64,000 nt of DNA, taken from NCBI GenBank assembly GCA_963932465.1, contig OZ010792.1:186467377-186531376 (forward strand), read 5' to 3'. The stretch's first letter is position 1. Each line of letters starts with the position of its first letter. Source of the stretch: Maratus speciosus. Lineage: Eukaryota > Arthropoda > Arachnida > Araneae > Salticidae. Under the pieces are notes generated by a model. The model was given only the letters and a program-made list of their open reading frames with translations. It was not told the origin of the DNA and made no database searches. Both the position numbers and the translations under genes were made by a program. Positions 46,285 through 58,058 of this stretch are shown one piece after another.

Positions 46285-46434
46285 AGACAGACTCACAGAC
46301 AGACATTTTGTAAAAACATGTTTTTTGGAATCTCTGACCCATGAAACGTATAAATCCGTCGAAAACTGGAATTCGAAAATTTTCATGAAACCAATACTTT
46401 CTTCTTGTCAAGATAGAAGAAAGTAACAAGGGCT
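45290..46434 (-). mobile_element. TACTTTC repeat, minus-strand copy with 7-unit array
   Basis: On the minus strand it begins TTACTTTCTTCTATCTTGAC, with the same head hairpin and GACGGATTTATACGTTTCAT as the plus-strand copy. Units marked by GTGCATTAGTT occur at 45331, 45476, 45621, 45766, 45910, 46063 and 46209, a period of about 145 bases. Between head and array is a (ACAG)n microsatellite (46251-46305). The far end near 45290 is not sharply defined. Confidence 0.65.
46251..46305. repeat. (ACAG)n microsatellite
   Basis: Imperfect run of ACAG units with ACGG variants, inside the minus-strand TACTTTC repeat; the plus-strand copy has only a TGTCTGCCTGTAAGTCTGT remnant there. Confidence 0.85.
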
Positions 46435-46763
46435 CAGTTGCCACTAGATGGAATTACTTTGCAGAATTTCACAAAAAAAGGCTTATTTGAGTTAGATTTT
46501 TGCTGAAGTGCCAGTTACTGGTTAGGTATCAATCACTGGGGATTTCACCCTATAAAGGAAATTTTAGAGAAAAAATACTTTATTTAAGGAATAATATTAT
46601 GTACTATTTTCACAAAATAAATGAGAATGATAATAGAGAAAATGAGTTGTGTCACATAACTGAGATTGAGATATACACTATATAGCCATTAATCACCGGA
46701 CACTTTCAATTTTGACATTTTGTCGAATGTTTAAAATTATACTTGTATGATTCTTCTGCAAGG

Positions 46764-49700
46764 CAGGGGCGTGCCGAAGGCTGTTTTAGTGGGGGGGGGG
46801 GTGAACTGAATTTTGCCGACTGCAAGATCGGGGGTGAGAAAGGCTTTGTGATAGCCCCCCCCCCCCCCCCGTCAGCGACGGAGTCAACTGTTCTACAATA
46901 CTGTGAATTTATAAAAATCACTAAAAGTCTTAAGTGTTCACCTGCATTCTCCTTAACCACAGTCGAAATTAAACGCTGTTATTCAGTATGTGTAATTTTT
47001 TTTAATTGTTTTACTATATAAGTAGAGTTGAGAATCCTGTTATTAATTACGATTCTGCTTACGATTTAAAAGAAAATGTGTACGGATGTACCGTACATAA
47101 ACCAGTTCTCAAAAGTAACAGTTTAAGAATGATGAAGTACTTCGGAATTTATGTTTCTATAAATAAAACCGCATGCTGTTGTGTAATGTAAGTGTATAAA
47201 TTTTAAAATACATAAAAAAAAATCTTGCTTGCTAAAAATAAGATATATATTAGTATAAGAGACTAAAAATTATCCTTCTACATTTTTAAATTATCACCCG
47301 CCTATCCTTCAGAATAGCCCATTTTCCAGCTACACTGTCTAAATCCAACATGTCAGTTATGTATGTTTCACAGGTTAATAGCATTAGTTCGTCCAGTCGC
47401 TCTTCCGACATGGTGGTACGCAAGTAATTTTTTACTAACTTTAACCTGCTGAAACTTCTTTCATTACTTGCCACAGTTACTGGAATAATTAAGGCCAACT
47501 TGTAGGCCAAAGAAGGGTTAGGATACAAATGAACCTTCCCCACAATTTCTGCGCTGCTGCGCCAATTGTATCCGATTCAGAACTAGCTATTTCTGTGGAC
47601 ATGAGATCAATTTCACATTCCAAGTTATCTACATCTTTGAGATCATCAGGGAATAATTGACATAGTTAAGAAATGTCCTCGGTAGAGCTATACTTGATCC
47701 TAGATGGAAGGATACAGGCCAGTGGTTTAACTTTCTTAAATACCAACTTATGAATGTCTCCAAATGCAGTTGTAAGCCAATCTACCACCTTCAAAATTTC
47801 TGCTTTAAAATAATCCTCTCGTGAAAAATAGAACTGCAGTTTCAGGATTTTCGTCGACCTTCGATGGAGGCCTCCGTCGCCTGTGCTGCAAATTGAACTC
47901 ATAATCTTGATTTATTCCATGTGTCTCGCAGATGTTGTCAGCTTCCTTAATGATGTTCATTATTGCCGCCGCGTCATCATTCCGGAGTTTCTGAATGCTT
48001 GCGTAAGTTTTCTGCATTATGTCGGTTCCCTCTAAAATGTCCAGGTCTTCACGTTGCAATTGCTCTGTTGCTAACTTGGTCTTAAACATAATTGTTTTCA
48101 TTGCAAGTAAAGAAACAATGAAATCGTATGACATCATTTTTCTTTTTAACCCTGCCACCTTAGCTCGAGCATCCTTGTCAACCTTCATGTCTTCAGAAAT
48201 AATTTGCAGAGTATGGATGAGGGCATCATAGGACGATAAAATAGCTCTGACTGAATCCGCTCGCATAGTCCATCTTGTCTTCGACAAAGATTTCAAGGTA
48301 AGACTCTTCTGAAGAACTTCCATTTTCTCTCTCAGTATGCCGAATCGCTTTGTACTCAGTGAAAAGAAGTTATAGAGATCCTGAATACTGTCGTAGAGCA
48401 ATTTTATTAAATTGCTTTCTTCGCACGCATGTTCAACACATAAATTCACTTTATGCGCGAGGCAGGTTATGTATAAAATAGATCTACCAGCTATTTCTGA
48501 AAGTTTTGATTGACAGCCTAAAAGGCGGCCGGACATAGATGACGTGGTGTCGTAAGACTGCGTGCGAGCTTGGGAAAGCGATATTCCAACTGGCTGTAGA
48601 ATTTCAGAAATAAGCTTAGCCATTCCTTTGCCTGTTTTATCCAGATAATCTTTTAGTTTTAACAACCTTTCTTCTGGCTGAAACTTTGGGGTCATGTATC
48701 GGATTACAATTGGGAGCTGGTCAAGATGAGAGAGATCGGGTGTGCTATCAGCCATAATGCTAAAAAATCCACAATTTTTGACATTTGCAACTATTTTTTC
48801 ACGGACACATGATCCAAGAACCCCAATAAAGTCGCTTTGCAACTTATTACTAAGATAGTTGGCATAGTATGGGCGAAGATGATTATCATCAATCCAGTTT
48901 TTTAAAGTTGGAATCCACCTGGCCATTAATCTAATGAGCTGAATGTAGTTACCGCTGTCACTTTCTCGTCTCCGAAATGCAAGTGCTTGACGACTTAGAT
49001 ATCTGGTGCAGTCTAGAAGTATATTAATAATCTCTCTGTTTCTTAGACGAATTTGCTCCGCGTTAGCTGCTGCCTCTCTACGTTGACTGGATAGAAAGTT
49101 GTCAACGTGCTTACTTTTTTGGGCCAAATTATCTAATTTATACACTGCAGCTCTATGAGCATTGCTCGTAAAATGAGCCATGAACTTGCCTTTACGGTTT
49201 TTTCCTCGGCCTTTCATCTTATGCCATACACGAATACCAACACTGATCCAAGCTTCTTCTGCGTTTTCAGTCCCCGGTCCATCAGAGCAAAGTGAACAAG
49301 CAAAATTAAATGCGGCATCCAGTTGGTCACTGTATTCTAAATATGGATATTCTTTATACCAGCAGGAGCTAAAATTATTTTGTTTCTTAGGATCTATGTC
49401 ATGATTCACAGGGTACAATGATCTCTGAGGTTGATAAGGTCCATGAGACAGGATGAAAAGTTTCTGGTTTTCGGTTAAATTCTTTCCAGTACGATCGGCT
49501 GGATCACAACTTAGAAAAGTCGAGGTATCTTCCTTTTCAGAAACATTGGGAGCAATTAAAGATGCTACATGGGAAAACTTACAATAGAGATTGCAACAAC
49601 CCCCCCCCCCCTCTCTTCCTTCCTTTCACGAAAGTCTCAAATTCTCAGAAACGCGATTCTCTCTCTCTAGCTATCACCTCCGCTCTCTGACAACCCCTCC

Positions 49701-49932
49701 CTCCCACACAGAATCATACACAATCTTCCGTGAGAAGTTCTTTCTTTTCTCCTTTAAAGACGGACAACAGAGACTTGAAATGATACTGACGACGAGAGAG
49801 AGGACTTTTTTCAGGGTGTGTTCTCAACTTTCCGACTATTCTAAATTTTACCAACTCTTCCAAATAAGTGTGTGTGTGTGTGGGGGGGGGGGGTGTTACA
49901 CCCCCAACACCCCACCTCTAGGCACGCCCCTG
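46764..49932 (-). mobile_element. hAT element with transposase gene, 8-bp TSD
   Basis: Ends CAGGGGCGTGCC and GGCACGCCCCTG, flanked by CTGCAAGG at 46756-46763 and 49933-49940. At 3.2 kb and with a transposase gene on the minus strand it is close to a complete autonomous hAT. Near both ends lie G or C runs (46791-46801, 46855-46870, 49600-49611, 49882-49893). It sits inside the left arm of the TA element 46676-50968, so it is younger than that. Confidence 0.9.
47286..49570 (-). pseudogene. hAT transposase (TTF-finger / DUF4371 type), broken
   Basis: The main frame (47805-49418, 537 codons; readable up to about 49570) holds an N-terminal zinc-finger-like part (FACSLCS with later His residues, residues 38-90), the first catalytic Asp in MADSTPDLSHL (224), QSYDTTSSMSG (287-297), CLAHKVNLC (319-327) and SKTRWTMRAD (379-388). 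After a shift near 47820-47880 the next frame reads REDYFKAEILKVVDWL to a TAA at about 47666, then the C-terminal dimerisation domain with VASNERSFSRLKLVKNYLR ends at 47286. These are the parts of ZMYM1/'52 kDa repressor'-like hAT transposases. One frameshift and one stop seem the only defects. The first exon was not identified; an acceptor-like AG lies near 49570. Confidence 0.85.
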
Positions 49933-50970
49933 CTGCAAGGATTATAAAAAATATGTTTGACCTCATATTTACCAACGTCGATTTGATAAGGAGGACGATT
50001 AGGGGGCCAACAAAAATCAAAGAAAAATAAAAATATTTGCGATCACCCTGTGAATTAAAATGCACGAAATGATTTATTGCTGCAGAATACAAATATATGG
50101 ATATTGTACAACATGTTTACTGATTTGTGTAAGAATAGCAGGTATATTTATGGAGATATAGCGATTTTTTTTAAGTTAAAAAAATTCTAGCATATTTTCA
50201 GCTTCTATCATGCAGGGTTTTTAACCTAATTTAACGCCAGTTTCAGAAAAATTAGCAAAATGTAGTAGAAACAATATAATGCAATTGGAATATAAACATA
50301 TCAAATATTTTATGAAATATGAGCAGTTGTATAAATAATATTTTATCTGCGCATGCGCGAACGATAACAAAACTCTATGGAGCAACTCATAAAAAAAAAA
50401 AAAAATCCAGTAAAATATCGTGAAAATTCAGAAAGATATCGACGATAGAGTGAGCTGATTTTTAGTTCCTCTCTAAAAGCATCTGAATAATAAGTGATTT
50501 TCCACAAATTGTCAATTTTAATAAAATTTTTTTTTACATTTTCATTTTTAATTGATGCAAAAACTGAATCATTTTTAATTGATGCAAAGTTCTTCTTGGA
50601 TAACCACCAGAACGAGACTATTAAATGCGATAAAAAGAAGTATCAAAATCGAAGCACTTTTTTCATATCTACTCGTTGATATTCACTAAAACTGTTTTCT
50701 GAAAGTCAGTTAATAAAGAATGACAATTTGTGGAAAATCCCTTATTCAGCTATTACGAAGGGGGGGGGGGGGATCCCAAATATTATTTTTCTTTGATTTT
50801 TTTATTGACCCTCTAATTGTCCTCCTTATCAAACTGACGTTGATAAATATGAGGTCAAACATATTCATTATAATCCTGACGTTCCAGAAGAATCCGACAA
50901 ATATATCTTTAAATATTCGACAAAATGTCTAAAATTGAAAGTGTCCGGTGATTAATGGCTATATAGTGTA

Positions 50971-51825
50971 TATGTATACCTCTATTCATTAAACAAAGAG
51001 AATAATAACAAAAAAAAATCACAAATCATCAATCTTTATCAAGTATATATTTTTAATGTGTTAATACTACGTAACACTAAAAATATGCATATTCTATGAA
51101 AAATTAACTACTACAAACTGAGAAAGCAACGTTTTCTATAGAATGACCCTATGGTGAAAGCACTCAGAAGTATTTGGAACTGCTGAACCTCTTTTCAAAA
51201 ATTCAAGCTGTCAATCAATAGCATAAAAGAGAATCTCAATTTTATCATCGCATGTTTTTCTAGGTGACAAAAGCAAACAGTTTCCTTTATTCATGAAATT
51301 GAGTTTTAAATGAAATTTAAATTTGTCATTCAGGATATTATTACTTTCGCGGTTTCATTCGAATGAAAGGATATAATATAAGTAATGAAAAACTTTTTTA
51401 ATCTCTTCTGAATGCGATTTAGTTAGATTTTTCAAATAAAACTGGAAATCAGACAGTTGACGAAAGGTGTATAAAGAGACAAAATTGCTTTTTGCGCCAG
51501 CGCTGACAGCTAAATAAACAGCGCAACTTGATTTTATTATCAATATTAATTATATTTTTTTATCGAAAAGTAGCACAGATGAAACTTTTTATATTTTTTA
51601 CTTTTGACTTTCTAACTGATATAGATTGAGTAACAGCATTTTCATTTCCAATCATGGCTTTTTTTTCTATGTCAAAATTTTTGTATTCGCCAACTTGAGA
51701 GCGCTATTTCTAAAAAAATATGTTTTGGGGTCAGTTTGAGTCAACAAAATCGCTATTTTCACAATTTGTCTTTGAGCGTTGTAGAACGACCTGTCTTTGA
51801 GCAATGTATTTGAGACTAGCGTAGG
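50971..51825. other. AT-rich stretch, no gene
   Basis: No element ends or frames recognised. Confidence 0.5.
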
Positions 51826-51833
51826 CTCTAGAC

Positions 51834-52617
51834 CAGCCATACTCAACCTGCGACCCGCGGGCCGCATGTGGCCGCCTTTTGTGAGTGGCCCGAGGCACAA
51901 ATCATTAATCCATATTTATAAAATTAATTGAGATGTGCATTACAGGTACTAAAAATCTTCCCTGTTATTTTTTATATATATTTTTGGGGAAAGCGAAATC
52001 GCCTCTAATCAATTTAATATTATGCAAAAACATCATAAATGCCGTTTTCTTAGCCAAAAGTTCTTCTTACATGTAATCCCACTTGTGATACAAACCCTAT
52101 TCAAAATTAATGAAATCTACACTATATTTTTCTACAATTAAAAAAAAATAATAATAAAGTTTTTACATTGTGCAAAAGGCTGAGTGATTAGAGAAAATCT
52201 TCTGATCTTTCCCCTTTAGAACTTGTAAGTTCTACTTGTTATATTATTTCATTTTATGCTTATTATATAGTTAATACTTCTCTTTAGCGTAGAACGTTTA
52301 TCGTGGAAATAATTGGCACCAAAAATGTTTTAAACCATCAATTCTAAAAAACAACTTCGTGACTTATTTCTATAACATTAGCAAGTGCTACCATGAAGCT
52401 TATTGTTTGAAAATAATGGTGTTGAAAGTTTTTTGGTAATATTTGTAGCGTGGTTAATGTTCAACCGCGCTAATAATAAGAACTTGTTTACATTGGTTTA
52501 TTATTCTACTTAACTTACTATTTTAATTACCCTTTTTCAAGTGTGCTGTGTTGTGGCCCGCCTATCGTCGCAAACCCTTGCTTGCGGCCCGCGAGAAAAA
52601 AAGGTTGAGTATGGCTG
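51834..52617. mobile_element. Non-autonomous hAT element, 8-bp TSD
   Basis: Ends CAGCCATACTCAACCT and the perfect inverse, flanked by CTCTAGAC at 51826-51833 and 52618-52625. Next to the ends stand GCGACCCGCGGGCC and GGCCCGCGAG. The middle is AT-rich and non-coding (784 bases). Intact TSD suggests a fairly recent insertion. Confidence 0.95.
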
Positions 52618-52625
52618 CTCTAGAC

Positions 52626-53593
52626 ATATTTGTCTACATCCAAATGATCACATATTATGCAAGCGAATTTCAACAGCATGTTCAATACTCCAAAAGGTTC
52701 CATTCTTTAAAAACAAACAACGATTACAGTGAAATTAAATATAATAATATTTGTTGTCCACAAACTATACATAAAACTTGATAAATATCATAAATATCCA
52801 CAGCAATTTTGGAGGTGTTCCATTTTTTTTAATTTTCCTTTTCTCTCGTTGGATTCACAAAATGTTTAGGGGGTACGTGCGTCTCCCATAATGTACCCTT
52901 GCGTTTCCCATAAAAACAAAGAAACAACAACAACAAAAAACCCGCACTGTCTATTATATCAAAATATTTAATTATTTACAAAAAAAATTGTATTTGTTTA
53001 TTACTAATTACGTTTATATTATGGTTTATTTCGACTTTAAGTTTTGAATCTAATAGAGTTGTGTCAAAATTCGGAAGCAATAGGATTATGAAGCTAGTGC
53101 TAATAAGTTTTCACACTGCGCTAGTGTTTTTTTTTAAACACTTTCATCCATTGTTGAAAAGTGTTTAGGAATTTGGTTTGTCGGTTCGTCTGTCTCTCAG
53201 TGCTCTAACTCGTTTAAATATATGGAATTTCCAGTAATTGATATATGTTATTGAGATTTACCCTGGCATGTTCGCAATGTAAAAAAAAGTGGTAACGTTC
53301 CATGTAAAATCCAGGAACGTTTCGCCTTTTCCCAGGTTTTCTGAATATTTTAGCTCTTTCCTGTGAAATTCTGGTTTTCATATCTGAAAGTTCCTGAAAA
53401 AAAGTTGGAAATAGCAAAACGTTGCGGCCGCCATTTTATTATTTTGTTGCTGTAATCCGTTGCTGGCGCGCGAGTGTCGAAAACGAATTCCTTATATGAA
53501 TGTCAAAAAATCAATATGGAATGCGAATAAATCAATAGACGACATAATCCTTTACGTCTCTATTATCAAGACCATTCAGATGAATATTCAATA
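52626..53593. other. AT-rich stretch, no gene
   Basis: No frames of interest. The piece at 53280-53440 shares AGGAACGTT-type text with 57640-58040 and may be a degraded relative of that repeat. Confidence 0.45.
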
Positions 53594-53601
53594 CCTCTGT
53601 G

Positions 53602-54261
53602 CAGTGGCGTAGGAACTTTGTACGAACAGGGGGAGCAGGGGCATATTGCGCAAAGCTAGTGGCACGGATCATTTCGTTCATTTTGGAGGGTTCCTTCATG
53701 GATACACGTTTCACAAACAGGAGTATAAAATAGAAGCATATCAAAAGATCACCAACTCTTTAATCCAGTTAAAATAATTTTTAATAGATATACTTGATGC
53801 ATAGAAACTTAATTTATGTGCGATCCCGAATACAATATTCAAATTTAAGGCTTTTCCCACTTCCATTTACCAAAAATTAAAGTGCTTTCTGTTGTTTTCT
53901 TACAAATTCTTTACAAATCTCTTCCAAATCAATTTTAAAGGCCTCCTCTTTATAAATATGTTATCGGTGCAGGTAATTTGTAGTAGACCTATATAAGACC
54001 CCCTTTTTTTGGAAATCGGGAGGGTTGTAAACAATGAGAAAAAGGGTGAAGGCAGAAACAAGTGTACTCACTACCCCCTCTCTCCCTTCTCTTTGTTGTT
54101 TATTGTGTGAATTTCCTAGAAAAAGTATACTTTATTTTTTAATTCAGCAATGTATCGGAAACAGATGTGGTGCAAGAATTTTTCCCGGGAGAGCTGAGCC
54201 CGTCTGAAATATTCCAGGGAGAGCCACAGCTCCCCCAGCTCCCCCGGTTCCTACGCCCTTG
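53602..54261. mobile_element. Non-autonomous hAT element, 8-bp TSD
   Basis: Ends CAGTGGCGTAGGAAC and, inverted, CAAGGGCGTAGGAAC, flanked by CCTCTGTG at 53594-53601 and 54262-54269. The ends are of the same type as those of 46764-49932 and the half-end at 41797, so related transposases may have moved them. 660 bases, non-coding. Confidence 0.95.
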
Positions 54262-54486
54262 CCTCTGTGACATCGCTAAGAGATTATCCCTCGTACCTGT
54301 CTGTGGAATGTTTAACGAGCAGCCCGTGTAAAAAAATACACCTATTATTTGGATTTCCATTAACCAGGGGACCACCGAACATGATGCTCACCGATTTCTT
54401 CAAATGGGCCTTAGATTTTCAGAAATTGGGTGCCGAAGTTTAGCAAATACGTTTTAAATACCCATTAGTTTGCGGCTTTCAACGTG

Positions 54487-54549
54487 TTTTTCGTGGTGTG
54501 GACGCAGAAGGCTCACTCGCCACCCGGACTGCCCGAGTTCGATGCTACC
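54487..54549 (+). repeat. tRNA-like piece, left arm
   Basis: Contains CGAGTTCGATGCT, close to a tRNA T-arm/B box, about 35 bases after GTGGTGTGGACGC. Not a working tRNA. Confidence 0.45.
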
Positions 54550-54835
54550 TCTTGACTTTTTTTTTTTCTTTTTTAATTAATTTTATATTTTGACACTTTA
54601 CAATTTGATTTATTTTGATATATATTTGGCACTTTGAATTGCTGCAAATTTGAATTTTTTTATATTTTTGTAAAAATATACAATTACGTTTATGATTTTT
54701 TTTTTCATGAAAATTTATATGCGTTTTATCTCACTTGTAAATTAACATCTTTACTAACGAAAATCCAAAATATTTTATGTCTAGATTTTTTTTAAAATTA
54801 TTATTTACATTTATATATTTTTATATTTTAAGAAA

Positions 54836-56152
54836 GGGGACAAGGGACCTTAAAATAATTTTTTTTTTTTTTTGTAAATTTCACCTTAAATATTATTCAA
54901 GGGTACATTATATGCATTATGCCATGCATTTATCACAAAAAAATTTAAAAAAAAAATTTATTTTTGAGAAAAAAATGGAATTTTACGCGTCGTCTTAGAA
55001 ATCTTCGAAATGCCCCCTGCGTCTTCCATATCAATGAAAATCCCCAATACTTTTTATAAAAGTTTGGTTTATATATATAAGCAAAATAGAGCATCGAATT
55101 TTATATATTTGAATTTAAAGGTAAAAAAAAAAAAAAATTGAAAAATTTTGAAATTTTTTCGAAAAAATTTCAAAATTTCAAAGTTTTTCAATTTTTTCTT
55201 TATTTTTTGTAAATTTCATTCTAAATATTATTTAAAGGTACATTATATGCATTATGACATGCATTTATCACAAAAAAATGTAAAAAGAATTTTATTTTTG
55301 CGAAAAAAATGGAATTTTACGCATCGTCTTGGAAATCTTCGAAATGCCCCCTGCGCGTCCCATATCAATGAAAATTCCCAATATTTTTTATAAAAGTTTG
55401 ATTTATATATATAAATAAAATAGAGCATCGAATTTTATATATTTGAATTTAAAGGTAAAAAAAAAAAAAAAAAATTAAAAATTTTGAAATTTTTTCGAGA
55501 AAATTTCAAAAATTTTCATTTTTTAAAATTTTATGTAAATTTTATCTAAAATATTATTCAGGGGTACATTATATGCATTATGGCATGCATTTAGCACAAA
55601 AAAAATAAAAAATAAATTTATTTTTGAGAAAAAAATGGAATTTTACGCGTCGTCTTAGAAATCTTCGAAATGCCCCCTATGCATCCCATATCAATGAAAA
55701 TCCCCAATATTTTTTATAAAAGTCTGTTTTATATATATAAATAATATAGAGCATCAAGTTTTATATATTTGAATTTTAAAGTTAAAAAAAAATGAAAAAA
55801 TGAAAATTTTTGAAATTTTTTCGAAAAAATTTCAAAATTTTTAATTTTTTTTTTTTTACCTTTAAATTCAAATATTTAAAATTCGATGCTCTATTTTATT
55901 TATATATATAAAACAAACTTTTATAAAAAATATTGGGGATTTTCATTGATATGGAGAACGCAGGGGGCATTTCGAAGATTTCTAAGACAACACGTAAAAT
56001 TCCATTTTTTCTCAAAAATAATTTAAAAAAAAATTTTTTTTTGTGCTAAATACATGCCATAATGCATATAATGTACCCTTGAATAATATTTAGGTGAAAT
56101 TTACAAAAAATAAAAAAAATTATTTTTAAGGATTTTAAGGTCCCTTGTCCCC
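54836..56152. mobile_element. Element with 20-bp TIR and 3 direct plus 1 inverted units
   Basis: GGGGACAAGGGACCTTAAAA (54836-54855) is perfectly inverted at 56133-56152. Inside, a unit of about 330 bases marked by TACATTATATGCATTATG occurs at 54904, 55239 and 55565 in one direction and at 56056-56076 in the other. The units share GTCTTAGAAATCTTCGAAAT. So most of the element can fold into alternative hairpins. No coding frame; TSD unclear. Confidence 0.75.
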
Positions 56153-56999
56153 TTGAAAAGTTCAGAAACAATATATCATATATATATATACTATTGAATT
56201 TTAACTGAAAATTTAATTTTTCGTGTAAATTATATATAATAATTTTGATGTCAAATGTCCAAATGTGTTTATCTTTAAATGAATAAAAATGGACAAATTA
56301 TATTTTAAAACATTTTTTCATTCTAACAAATAACGATAATAAAGCAAAAATTGTCAACTGGAAATGTAAAAATCGTCTGCGGATCCCACATGACATATAA
56401 CTTATGATATATATTTTTTAAGAAATCGTCAGATAGCATTTCATAATAATATCAGAATAAATTAAAAAATATATATTGATATATTTTATGTTCTTTTGAA
56501 TACAAGTACTAGGTAAGAAGTTATGCTCTATTATGGGAAAATTTTTCGTATAAATATTCCGTTTTGAATATTTCTACGATATATGTCACTCGATTAATTG
56601 TATATTTACTAAACTTAAATGTCAAAGTCAGTAATAGCAAACAAAATTGTATTTCATCATTTGTCACATTTTAATATATTGAACAAACCGAATATTAAAA
56701 AGATAGTTATTTTGTTATTTTTATTCTAATAAATTATTGTGCATTATTTGAGACTTACATTTAAAATATAAAAAGGTAAATAATAATAATATTATGAAAA
56801 TAAACTTTCTGCACATATTAATTTGTATTTCCGTCAACAGAAAGGTTAGTTTAAAAATTACAGAAAAAATAGTTTTCGTGAAAAATCAAAAACATAAATC
56901 GATTTTTAAAATATGAAAATTTCGAAGCTGTAAAAATTCACAATTTGATTAAAATTTGTAAAGTGTCGAAAATATGAAATTAATATACAAAAATAAACA

Positions 57000-57070
57000 T
57001 TTAGGAGGCAGCATCGAACTCGGTTCCTCTGGCTGGCAGGTGAACACTCTGAGATCACACCACGTAACAC
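57000..57070 (-). repeat. tRNA-like piece, right arm
   Basis: Minus strand counterpart with CCGAGTTCGATGCTGCC and GTGGTGTGATCTCAG, i.e. B-box-like and A-box-like text. Together with the left arm it suggests a tRNA-derived SINE origin. Confidence 0.45.
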
Positions 57071-57639
57071 TCTTTGAAAGTTGCAAACTAATTAGTATTT
57101 GAAACGTTTGCTGAACTTCGGCCCCCACCAATTTCTGGGAATCTAAGACCCATTTGAAGAAATACTTTCACTAGAACAATTAGGGATAAGAGCTCTACAA
57201 TATACTTTGAATTCATAAAAATTGGTGAGCATGATGTTTGTTAGTACCCTTGTAAGATTGAATATTAATTCTGAAACTTTAGTCTAACTAGGGATTATAT
57301 GTGAGCTTGGTTAATTTAAATGAAAAATGAAATTAATCAATTATCTAGAACATCCTTGTTGGACATAACAAGTTCTTTTCCCCCATTTAAAGGATTATAA
57401 ATAAAAGAAAAAGATAATCGTAAAAAAGTAAGTTGCTATAAATATAATGTTCTATCTTGTTTCGCTAATATTTTTTATATGCTATATTATTTTTAGAATA
57501 AATTTGTTTTTCACAAATATGTGCCTTAATATTATTTATGTTTTAAAGGATTTCCATTTAAGAATTATATATTTATGTCTAAAATTTAAAATTAGTTAAA
57601 CCACATTTACGCTATTGTTTTCTATTTTTTTTTTCATTT

Positions 57640-58040
57640 TCACTCTCTCTATATGACATGCAGTTGTACAGTTTTATTTATTTTAGCTTAGTGAGCTAAA
57701 TCCAGAAGTAATTCAGAAATGTTCTTTGAAAATAATGGGCAGTTGGATTGCCCATTATTTATACGAAGCGTTTCTGGAAAATAGCAGAAACCTTTTGAAC
57801 ACTTCTGAAACGTTCTATAGAAAATAAGATAAGCTTTCTGTGAAATGTCAGTAATTTTTTACTGTCAACAGAAACATTCCCGGTATTTCGCAGGAAGCTT
57901 ACTGGCATTTCTGTGGAAAGTGTTTACGATATACAGTAAAGTTTTAGACATTTTCAAGAAACGTTTCTTGGAAATAATGGGCAACTCAGCTGCCCATTTT
58001 TTCCCAGGAACGTTCCGGAATTTTTTTTACAGTGCGGTAC
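57640..58040. repeat. MITE-like repeat with two hairpins
   Basis: AATAATGGGCA...TGCCCATTATT hairpins stand at 57730-57760 and 57973-58000, in two related units about 243 bases apart. Non-coding; element ends not identified. Confidence 0.5.
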
Positions 58041-58058
58041 TGAAAATGAAGTTTATAG

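Larger units (their letters stand above)
37731..46546. other. Possible 8.8-kb element marked by CCAATAACTGACACC motifs
   Basis: CCCCCAGTAACTGACACC at 37733 has a diverged inverted partner, GGTATCAATCACTGGGG, at 46525-46541. Related motifs stand near both borders: 37926, 37958, 44583, 44602, 44739 and 44765. This could be an old element with subterminal repeats into which all repeats between were inserted. No TSD and no frame support it, so it remains a suggestion. Confidence 0.25.
46676..50968. mobile_element. TA-inserted Tc1/mariner-type element, hosting a hAT element
   Basis: Ends CACTATATAGCCATTAATC and its inverse, flanked by TA (46674-46675 and 50969-50970). The terminal inverted repeats run on for over 200 bases, including ATATGTTTGACCTCAT text on both arms. 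Without the inserted hAT element (46764-49932 and one TSD) it is about 1.1 kb. No transposase frame of its own. The ends resemble those of the palindrome at 24646-26065, and it shares TGCGCATGCGCG (50348-50359). Confidence 0.85.
54380..57236. mobile_element. Large inverted-repeat element with tRNA-like heads
   Basis: CATGATGCTCACC at 54380 and its inverse at 57224-57236 are the outer parts of arms of about 260 and 310 bases, which share TTCTTCAAATGGG, AGTTTGC and GACACTTTACAA text. Each arm contains a tRNA-like piece. The centre is largely a second element (54836-56152). No frame. TSD not seen. It could equally be two oppositely placed copies of one SINE-type repeat with another element between. 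Confidence 0.55.

Noticed and set aside
46706..47021. Small frames rich in Gly or Pro on both strands
   Set aside because: They are translations of G and C runs at the end of the hAT element.
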